Source: Kryptolebias marmoratus (lineage: Eukaryota > Chordata > Actinopteri > Cyprinodontiformes > Rivulidae). From it: a DNA stretch of 64,000 bases. Positions 47,935 through 58,100 of this stretch are shown one piece after another. Where the stretch lies: contig NC_051450.1 in assembly GCF_001649575.2 (NCBI RefSeq), positions 7,195,385 to 7,259,384 of the forward strand, in the 5' to 3' direction. The notes beneath the pieces are model-generated. The model made no database searches. It saw only the letters and a program-made list of their open reading frames with translations, and was not told the origin of the DNA. The position numbers and the translations under genes are program-made. How positions within the stretch are numbered: position 1 is the stretch's first letter; every line of letters begins with the position of its first letter.

Positions 47935-48085
47935 ACACAATGACCCCAAGTTAACATTAAACTGTTTTACTAGACCAATAAAACTAGATGCCGCCATTTT
48001 TAAATTCTATGTTTTGTGACTTAGTGACCCTAAGACAATGTTCTATTGTTTTACTAGTCTGGACAAGCAAGACTACTACCACAGT
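47935..48085. repeat. pair of about 95-bp units, locus 2
   Basis: Units share ttaacattaaactgttttac, tagaccaataaaactaga, gacttagtgaccc and tttactagtctggacaagca with 45700-45860. Confidence 0.6.
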
Positions 48086-48260
48086 TTTTGTTCAATATCT
48101 GTAAAATTAACTGAGTTATAGTCTTGTGTTTGACTTCAAAAGATTATCAACTGTGGATGTACACCCAATGATTAATTTATGAGTTTCATTAAAATCTGCC
48201 TTGCGGTTTATGAGATATTTTACTAACTCTACAGATACACACACACACACACACACAAGC
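48080..48260 (+). repeat. dispersed repeat ending in (CA)n, copy 4
   Basis: Core tgtggatgtacacccaatga, catta, aatctgccttgcggtttatg, agatattttactaactct, then (CA)10 at 48238-48258. Same family as 10030, 14830 and 26500. Confidence 0.65.
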
Positions 48261-48399
48261 ACAGAACATTATACCCTCTCAGAAATAAATCATTAAATTC
48301 ACATACTGATCAACGTTTGGAATCACCCCAAGTCAAGATGGCCGTCACAGCTTATCAACATTAGCAAACACAAAAATGGCTGTAATATAATCAATTTTC

Positions 48400-48857
48400 T
48401 GTCAGGATTTGGGTTTTGTTTGAGTTATTCTTTAAGTTTCTTTTATATTGGGTTTATTGTTTCATGTTTCTATAGTTCTGTTTTATTTCTTGTTTAGTTT
48501 TATAAGTCTTTGTATAGTTCTTGCCATCATTCACCTTTCCTCTGCTCAGTACTCAGCCTGCCTCACTACCTGTCCTGCGTTACTAATCAGTACCCTGTTT
48601 CCACTCCCTCGTTATCCTCAGCGTTTAAAACCTGGTCATTTTTCTCACTTACTTGCTGGTTCATTGTCACTCCCATGTGTCTGGTTATCCTCGTGTTTTA
48701 TATCTCATGTTTCTTCCAACCCTGTATTTTGTTAGTTTTTGTTATTTTGTTGTTGCCACGTATGCTTTTGTTCCTTTATTTTAAATAAATTAGTTTTTCC
48801 TTTGGAGCTCTCTGAGTCAGTCTGCGTCTTGGGGCCAACTACCCACCAAACGTGACA
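48400..48857 (+). mobile_element. solo LTR with TGTCA…TGACA tips and 5-bp target duplication
   Basis: 458 bp. Tips TGTCAGGATTTGGG and AACGTGACA. TTTTC flanks both sides (48395-48399, 48858-48862). A poly(A) signal ttaaataaatt lies at about 48782. A 5-bp duplication and TG…CA ends suit a Ty3/Gypsy-type or similar LTR. No internal region is adjacent. Confidence 0.85.
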
Positions 48858-49094
48858 TTTTCCAGTTAATGAGCTAAAATTAATATAATGTCTAGTTTCA
48901 CATCTAGTGTACTGTGGCATATCTTAAGAGCTTGTTGGGGGGGGGGTACATAAACCTCATGATCATGATTCTCAAACAGCCTTTTGGACTTATGTACTCA
49001 AAACTGACAGTAATTCTCTTTCTAACTTTTTCAAAGAGCTAAATAAATCAACTAAATAAAAAAAATCCTCACAGATAATATTTATTGGATAAAA

Positions 49095-49187
49095 CTATAC
49101 ACTTGCAATAGCTTTTATAAGTGTAACCAAGAATGCTGTGTTTCCAATTACAAACACCAGTAGCACCATTTGTTTGACTTTGGAGAT
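49095..49187 (-). CDS. frrs1: frrs1 terminal exon: last membrane helix
   Basis: 93 nt including TAG, acceptor tttttttccag. It encodes [20 protein letters not shown] then [10 protein letters not shown], like the C-terminal KAVLAIYVCGNVTFLIIFL helix of human FRRS1. A minus-strand AATAAA (plus-strand 49081-49086) lies only 8 nt past the stop. Confidence 0.85.
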   Translation of the reverse strand: MSKVKQMVLLVFVIGNTAFLVTLIKAIASV

Positions 49188-52100
49188 CTGGAAAAAAATA
49201 AAGAAATGTCACAACAGAACAAAAGAAATGACCAAAATGTAAACATGAAAAAATGAGCGAATTAAAGACTAAAGTCTCACCCCTTTATGCTGAGGCCTTT
49301 CTAACCGAGTAAACACGGTGCTGTCTGTGTCATCACTGTTGCTGCTTCCTGTTGACACACATATAATACAGTTTTAGACGTACAGAATTATACTTCCCAA
49401 AAGTTGCAGTGGAAAAACTTTTTATCGGTTTATCATTCCATTCCATCTAGCATCTTTAACTTTGTCTTTTAAAAGACTAGTGGATGGACGTGACCTCAAT
49501 TTATTTTAAGGACTATTCAGGCCCTGTGTTACCAAAGCAAGAACTATGTCCACGTTTTCAGAATAAAGCATGGTCTCATTCTCAGTGAGGATTAAAGCCA
49601 ACCAGGGCTGCCCCTCGTCTTCAATCCTGTTTGTGGTGTTCATGGACAGGATCTCAAGGTGCAGTTGCAGAGGGGAGTGGGTCTGGTTTGGGAACCTCAG
49701 GGTCTTGTCTCTACATTTTGCAGATTCTGTGGTTCTGTTGGTGTTTTCAAGTCATGACCAGCAGGCAGTTCGCAGCTGGAAGGTATATCCTCGCCGGCCT
49801 GGGCACGCTTTAGCATTTAGCTGGAGAGGAATGTCTGGGTTTTCTTTCTTGACTTGTTTCCTTCAGAACCCGACCACAGATGAGCTGAAATGGATGGATG
49901 GATGGATGGATGGATGGATGGATGGATGGATGGATGGATGGATTGTACTGTTCACATTTTTAGGTGGAATGAAGCACTGATCATAGAAATGGTTTTAAAA
50001 AGTTCCTAAGAAAGTTTGCTCACAGTTTTTTATGATTACTTTGATACAATTTTGAAAATAGAGCACATTCACACACTTAAATAGCAGAAGACATTCGATT
50101 TTTACTAAATAAAACACTTTTTTGTAATAATTGTGCAATAATTTAGAGAAATCTGAATTTTTTGTGGCATAGCAAACACATTGTTCAAATCTGTTTTTTA
50201 GCACTTTTACTTTCTTCGTGATAAGTACCTATAATTATTGCGAAGAAAGTAAAAGTACAATATGTGTCAAATCCATCCCTGCATCATTATAATGCACGCC
50301 TGCTTGGCGTGTTTTTCAATTAAACACAAACCTATTTGGTTTAACCATAGATGTGTCTATTTGAAATGTCATTACTTGGAAGTGACACCATTAGTGAAAG
50401 AAGCCATCTTTTTTATGAGAAACACATAATAAATGAGAAGTTTAAGGCGAAAATGATAAAAAATATATGACTTGCTATATTGCAATGGGTTGGTTTGTTT
50501 TACATGTTTGTGTCGCGTAAAATATTTTCTAATTTTGTCAGAAGGCGGAGAGATGGCGGCGAACCCAGAACGCAGACGCATGGTTTAAAGGAACGAAAAT
50601 TACTTTAATAACTAAAAATGACAAACAAAAAGGCTGGCGTGGCAGCAAAACAAACATTAACTAAATCCAAAATGAGATGCACAGCAAGACATGGCATGGC
50701 AAAGAGCAGACAGAGCGGAATGATCCAGTGGTGTGTGAGAGAAAATGACCAGGTTATATGCACAGGGGATAATTATGGGAAGTGGGCACAGGTGAGTGAT
50801 TACAATGACTTACAGGTGGAGATGGGCGTGGCAGATAATCAGGGGCAAAAGAGTGACTGGGGAGGAGTGAATAGTGATAGCAAACATGAACAGGAAAAAC
50901 TAAACTGAAACAAGACAATAATCAAAACAACAAACTGAAATTACCAAAACTATGACAAATTTATGAAAATGTAAACAGCATTAGGAATTTCTATCCCAAA
51001 TACCAACAGTAATCACGGGTACCTTCATTCCTGAGTACGATGTTGTAGATAAGCAGCAGCAGGTTGGCCAGGAAGATCCATACCAACCACGCAATCAACA
51101 CTGCTGGAGCCCAATGGCTGGGCAAGAGCAGCAGCTGCTGATTAAAACCCAGGAACACACACATCACTTCAAGAGAGAAAGAGAACTTTTTACACTATTA
51201 TTCATTTTATTACTATTTATTCATTCATGTTGCCAGTTATTCACAACAAGCTGTCAGTCCTTTACCCTGCATTCTTACATTTGTATTAAAAGTTCAATAA
51301 AAGATGGAGAGGACAACTATTCTACAAAACACTCACCATCTTTTGTTAATAAAAATACATATTTTGAAGGAATGGCTGTAGGATTTGTTAGATAGGATAA
51401 TGAAATCAGAAAATATTGAATTCAACAAATCTAACCTTGGTTTAGACCTTGTTGAACTGAAGCTGGTATAAAAATCAGTAGATTTTTGTCACATCCTCAT
51501 TTTTGATGTGTGTTAATAAAAAAAAAGCTTTAGTTAAAGTGGATTTTGCTGTCATAACCAAATAAATAACCAATAATAAACAGAATATCAACAGTTTTAC
51601 AATATAAAAGTAGCAAAAAGAACAAGATTTGTCAGGAATTGGAGACTTTATGTCTGTGTAGTGGTTCCTTCACTTCACTTTTCAGTTTTGCAGGTTCCCA
51701 CCAAAGGGCGCAGCGGAGCACGGTGCTGTAGGTCTCCACTGGGGAGCAGATCTCTGCAGATGTGCTACAGCACACCTGCAAATTATCAGGCTCATCAAGC
51801 CAGAGGTTAAGAGGAGCTGGCTACCAGTCCTTTGTCACCTGAGTGTTAACCGTACTAGTAAAACTCTGGGTCATCTTTAGAGATTATCCTCGTCCTCCTT
51901 AACTTTGAAGTTTATGTTCTTCTTGTGCTCCTTTAGAGGTAACCCTGCAAGTTTCTTGAATTTGTTCCCTCGTGTGATTCTTGTATGGATTCCACCATTC
52001 AAGCTCAAGCTCTCCGTTAGGTCACTGGATCTTAACCCACGGCTGGCACCACAAGGCTCCTCTTCCTTCTGTGTGCAACCTGTCTGCCCTCCAACACACT

Positions 52101-55100
52101 CATCTTCCTCCTGCTTCAAGCCTTCAACAAACTAATCAACCGATTCCAGATCACCCAGCGCACCTCTGGCTTCAGGGACGTGGGGTCAGGGGAGGCAGGT
52201 GAGGCAGAGCCTCCCCTGTCATCATGACAAGAAAAAAAAAATCATAACATAAAATGAATATTAATATTTGTCCACTGATCTTTATGTATGAGTAATTTTC
52301 AAACATTTTTATGGTCTAAATCACATTTTTATAGTCAAAATCGCTGAAATTGCATATTTCCTGTTCAAATANNNNNNNNNNNNNNNNNNNNNNNNNNNNN
52401 NNNNNNNNNNNNNNNNNNNNNNNNNNNNNNNNNNNNNNNNNNNNNNNNNNNNNNNNNNNNNNNNNNNNNNNNNNNNNNNNNNNNNNNNNNNNNNNNNNNN
52501 NNNNNNNNNNNNNNNNNNNNNNNNNNNNNNNNNNNNNNNNNNNNNNNNNNNNNNNNNNNNNNNNNNNNNNNNNNNNNNNNNNNNNNNNNNNNNNNNNNNN
52601 NNNNNNNNNNNNNNNNNNNNNNNNNNNNNNNNNNNNNNNNNNNNNNNNNNNNNNNNNNNNNNNNNNNNNNNNNNNNNNNNNNNNNNNNNNNNNNNNNNNN
52701 NNNNNNNNNNNNNNNNNNNNNNNNNNNNNNNNNNNNNNNNNNNNNNNNNNNNNNNNNNNNNNNNNNNNNNNNNNNNNNNNNNNNNNNNNNNNNNNNNNNN
52801 NNNNNNNNNNNNNNNNNNNNNNNNNNNNNNNNNNNNNNNNNNNNNNNNNNNNNNNNNNNNNNNNNNNNNNNNNNNNNNNNNNNNNNNNNNNNNNNNNNNN
52901 NNNNNNNNNNNNNNNNNNNNNNNNNNNNNNNNNNNNNNNNNNNNNNNNNNNNNNNNNNNNNNNNNNNNNNNNNNNNNNNNNNNNNNNNNNNNNNNNNNNN
53001 NNNNNNNNNNNNNNNNNNNNNNNNNNNNNNNNNNNNNNNNNNNNNNNNNNNNNNNNNNNNNNNNNNNNNNNNNNNNNNNNNNNNNNNNNNNNNNNNNNNN
53101 NNNNNNNNNNNNNNNNNNNNNNNNNNNNNNNNNNNNNNNNNNNNNNNNNNNNNNNNNNNNNNNNNNNNNNNNNNNNNNNNNNNNNNNNNNNNNNNNNNNN
53201 NNNNNNNNNNNNNNNNNNNNNNNNNNNNNNNNNNNNNNNNNNNNNNNNNNNNNNNNNNNNNNNNNNNNNNCCTCTGCCCTCATCCTTTATATTGGGCCAT
53301 CTGCTCTCTTCCCGGTGCTCCATGCCTGGCGTGCGGACTCAGCGCGTCTCTCGCTCCACAGCATGCCCGTCTCCGTCACCTGCGGAACCTAGTTCCCCGC
53401 CCTTTCCTAAAGGCTCCCTTATATCCTGGCTTCAATCAGCTTCCGCACGTGCAGCTAATTACCGGCTCTGCGTCCCCAGAACTCCTTAACCCAGCGCGCC
53501 CAAGACGCCAAAAGAAAAACAAAACATGCAAAAACTATAAAGCAAACATAAACACACCACACAAAACTATAAAGCAAGCAAAATAAAAAACAAAACAACC
53601 TTAATTCCCCATGTGTAACATATGAAATAACCAGTAGCCAATTGAATAAGCTACTCTTTTGGGTTTATATATTTGTAAATCTGACTCTAAAGGAGTCAGT
53701 GCCTCACCAACCATGAACCTCACCGCAGGTCACTGTCTGGCTTCAACCCAAACACAGAACCATGTCTTTGGATTCCACTCACCTTACCTCTTCTTCAACA
53801 GTAAGACACATTTCTCATCAACCTCTTTATTCTCAAATACTCTGGACTCACCTGTTCATCAACATAACCCCCTCAGATTCATGCATTCTTGACTCAGGTG
53901 TTTATCTACTCTGTCCCCAGTGTTCCTGATTCTCTGTGCCATCAAGCCCCTTCATTAATTCATTCCTTTGTAAATAACCCTTAACTTGTCATTGCGTCCT
54001 GAGAGTATACTGCATGTGGGCCAGGCAAATACCTAAAACCATGACAATATTTCCATTTTTGAATTTAAGTAGCTCACATTACATCATGTTATGCAAGTTG
54101 CAGTATTTTCCACCAGTCACTTTGAGTGTCTCCCGAAAAATGTCCTTCCAAATTAGTCATCTTACCTGCAAGAATCTGACCAACAGTGCCAGCTCCAAAG
54201 TGCATCCACTTAAAGAGAACCCTTCTGCAAATTCAAACGGAGAGAATGTAAATGTGCATGAAAATCTCACACGACTGAATGTGGCTCAAACCGTCTTTGA
54301 GACAGTGAGGCAGTCATAAAGTCTTGTTTGAGGACATACCTTGGGGACTGTAGAGAAGGTCTGAGAATGGCCATAATTGACTGGATGACAGTCAGGGTAA
54401 TGACAACCCAGCCAGTGAAATGGTGGGAATCTGCAGGCTGCCAGGAAAAATAAAAACTAGGGTGAGGAAATTCTGTTTCAATTTCTTAGGTAATGCAGAA
54501 CAAACTTTTAAACTTAAGATAATTCACAGCACGAGCCACTGAATTAAGCAGATTATAAACATGAAATTTCAGATTTACGTTTAGCTTTCATGCTCAGATC
54601 ACTTCCTGGGACCAAACCAGAATCTGCTGGAAAAACTGATCCAGGATTTTTTAACAATAAGTACCAAACTTGGATTGGTAAACTGCTAAAAGGGTACTTG
54701 TACCCTTTTCCTATTGTCAGCTTACACACAAATATTACTCAAGTTCATGGTCGTTTTGCTGAGTTACAAAGAGCCACTGCAGGATATGCTGCTGACGGAG
54801 GAATAAAGTAGAGACCAAAAATAGATAGGACTAGAGCCGGTAAGAACAAATGCTGTTCATACAAAAAAAAACTAAAGAAGTAAAACACAAACCTACCTGC
54901 TTCCAGCCCCCTCTGTATATGAAGGGAAGGATAAAAGCTACACAACTGAGGCCTACAGACAGAGCCATCATGGATCGATGCAGCTTTAAAGAGGGAGAAT
55001 AACCATTTCAATATTTGGTAAAAATGGAACAATTGCAAGCAAACATAAAAATAAGGTCATCTGGGATATGGTTAGGCAATTAAATGACAGTGTACTGAAG

Positions 55101-58100
55101 TTGTTCACACATGGCACCTAAATTTCTTTTTCTGCGGGCATAAAAATACATCAATGTCACAAATACAAAAAATGATATTGACAAATGCGTATAAAAGTAT
55201 AAAGTATAAGTGTCCTGCTTGTTATATGAGTACTGTACCCTATATTTAACAATGACAATAATTCTTTACAGTGTAATTTGTCTCTCTTCTCCACTAAGAA
55301 TAAGGAACATGGAAGATTCTTTTATAACTCACAAGACTAACATGCACCACGTGTTCTGAAGAGTCACACTAAGTGGAAATAACAATATGACTGGACTGTT
55401 TCCTTTTCAGAACATGAAGATCTGAAGGTCCTTATTATTTATATTGTAAGTACAGTGGTATGCTCACCTGAAACCAGACTTTTTGTCCCAGCAGAGTTGT
55501 GTCACACCAAAGATTTTTACAGTGACGAGCGATAAAGATAGCTGTGCTCACTGTCCACATCCAGGCCGTCAGCATCAACACAGCTAAGAGAACAGAGAAC
55601 TGGTACAATAAACTGGTTAAAATAAAATTACATACAATCAGTTAAACCTTCCTAATCCCATGTTTCCCTCTGTGAAGCATCTCCTCTTCTTTTACTATTA
55701 GTCTGTAAATATCCAGGACCCGAGGAGAGCAGCTGCTGGAGGTTTTGGAGGAAATGTTGTCCCATTCTGGTCTGATGGAGGATTTTAGTTTCTCAACAGT
55801 CCTGGGTTTTCTTTGAGGGATTTTTGTTTTCACAAAGCCACATGTTTTCAGTAGGCAGGAGGTCTGATCTGCAGGTAACTTAGTTCACTGCCTTATCAAT
55901 TCTTCTACAAAGCCCTGCTGTAATGGATGCAGTCTGTGGTTTAACAGCATCTTGTTGAAATATGTAAGTCCTTCCCTGAAAAAGACGTAATTTTGATGCA
56001 AACATGTTGTTCTAAAACCTGTATATACTTTTCTGCACTGATGCACTTTCTAGATGTGTAAGCTGCCCAAGCCAGAGGCACTAATGCACCTCCATACCAT
56101 CAGAGAGGCAGGCTGTTGAACTGTGTGCTGATAGCAGCCTGGATGGTCTCTCCTCTTTTAGTATGGAGTAAGGATGGGCGATATTGCCAAAAAATGATAT
56201 CATGATATATTTTTTAAAAACCTCGATAACGACATCACAGACGATATTCCACATTTTCTGCTTTTTTATATATTTGGATTTGCCCACCCCTCCCTGGGCT
56301 GCCACCTTATCGTGGTGGAGGGGTTTGAGTGTCCCAATTATCCTAGGAGCTATGCTGTCAGGGGCTTAATGCCCCTAGTAGGGTCACCCAAGGCAGACAG
56401 GTCCTAGGTGAGGGGCCCAACGAAGTGCAGCCCAAAGACCCCTTATGATGAGTGAAAATATTGGACATAGTGTTCCCTCGCCCAGACGCGGGTCACTGGG
56501 GCCCCACTCTGGAGCCAGGCCTGGAGGTGAGGCACGTTGGCGAGCGCCTGGTGGCCGGGCTTTCACCCATGGAGCCCAGCCGGGCAAAGAGGATATGTGA
56601 GTCCCCCTTCCCATGGGCTCACCACCTATAGGAGGGGCCAAAGGGGTTGCGTGCAATGTGAGATGGGTGGTGGCCGAAGGCGGGGACCTTGGTGGTCTTA
56701 TCCTCGGCTACAGAAGCTGGCTCTTGGGAATGTCACCTTTCTGGTGGGGAAAGAGCCTGAGCTGGTGTGTGAGGCAGAGAGGTTCCGGCTATAAATAGTC
56801 GGGCTCACCTCAACGCACGGCTCTGGCTCTGGAACCAGTCTCCTTGAGAGGGGTTGGACACTCTTTCACTCTGGAGTTGCCCACAGTGAGAGGCGCCGAG
56901 CAGGAGTGGGCATACTTGTTGCCCCCCATCTTGGTGCCTGTACGTTGGGGTTTACCCCGGTGAACGAGAGGGTAGTCTCCCTCCGCCTACGTGTGGGGGG
57001 ATGAGTTCTGACTGTTGTTTGCGTTTATGCGCCAAACAGCAGTTCAGATTACCCACCCTTTTTGGAGTCCTTGGAGGGGTTACTGGAGAGTGCCCCTCCT
57101 GGGGACTGTTCTGCTGGGGGCCCTTACAAAAAAATCCCATGAAAATCACATGTGACTTTCACATGTGACTTTCACATGTGAAAACGTGATTTTTTTGTGG
57201 ATTATGTGAACCACATGTGGAAAATGGGAATCGCATGTGGAAATATGTGATTTCTTTTGTGGATTATGTGAACCACATGTGGAAAATGGTAATCACATGT
57301 GATTCCCATGTGATCACATGTGAATTTCGTGTAATTTTTTTGTAAGGTGGACTTCAACGCTCACGTGGGCAATGACAGTGAGACCTGGAGGGGTGTGGTT
57401 GGGAGGAACTGCCCCCCTGATCTGAATCCGAGCGGTGTTCTGTTGTTGGACTTCTGTGCTCGTCATGGATTGTCCATAACGAACACCATATTCAAACATA
57501 AGGGTGTCCAAATGTGCTCTTGGTACCAGAACACCCTAGGTCGCAGTTCAATGATCGACTTTGTTGTCGTTTCATCTGATCTGCGGCCGCATGTTTTGGA
57601 CACTCGGGTGAAGAGAGGGGCGGAGCTGTCAACTGACCACTACCTGGTGGTGAGTTGGCTCCGATGGTGGGGGAGGATGCCGGTCNNNNNNNNNNNNNNN
57701 NNNNNNNNNNNNNNNNNNNNNNNNNNNNNNNNNNNNNNNNNNNNNNNNNNNNNNNNNNNNNNNNNNNNNNNNNNNNNNNNNNNNNNNNNNNNNNNNNNNN
57801 NNNNNNNNNNNNNNNNNNNNNNNNNNNNNNNNNNNNNNNNNNNNNNNNNNNNNNNNNNNNNNNNNNNNNNNNNNNNNNNNNNNNNNNNNNNNNNNNNNNN
57901 NNNNNNNNNNNNNNNNNNNNNNNNNNNNNNNNNNNNNNNNNNNNNNNNNNNNNNNNNNNNNNNNNNNNNNNNNNNNNNNNNNNNNNNNNNNNNNNNNNNN
58001 NNNNNNNNNNNNNNNNNNNNNNNNNNNNNNNNNNNNNNNNNNNNNNNNNNNNNNNNNNNNNNNNNNNNNNNNNNNNNNNNNNNNNNNNNNNNNNNNNNNN

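Noticed and set aside
52316..53489. Long open frames across 52372-53270
   Set aside because: Made almost wholly of N. There is no coding evidence.
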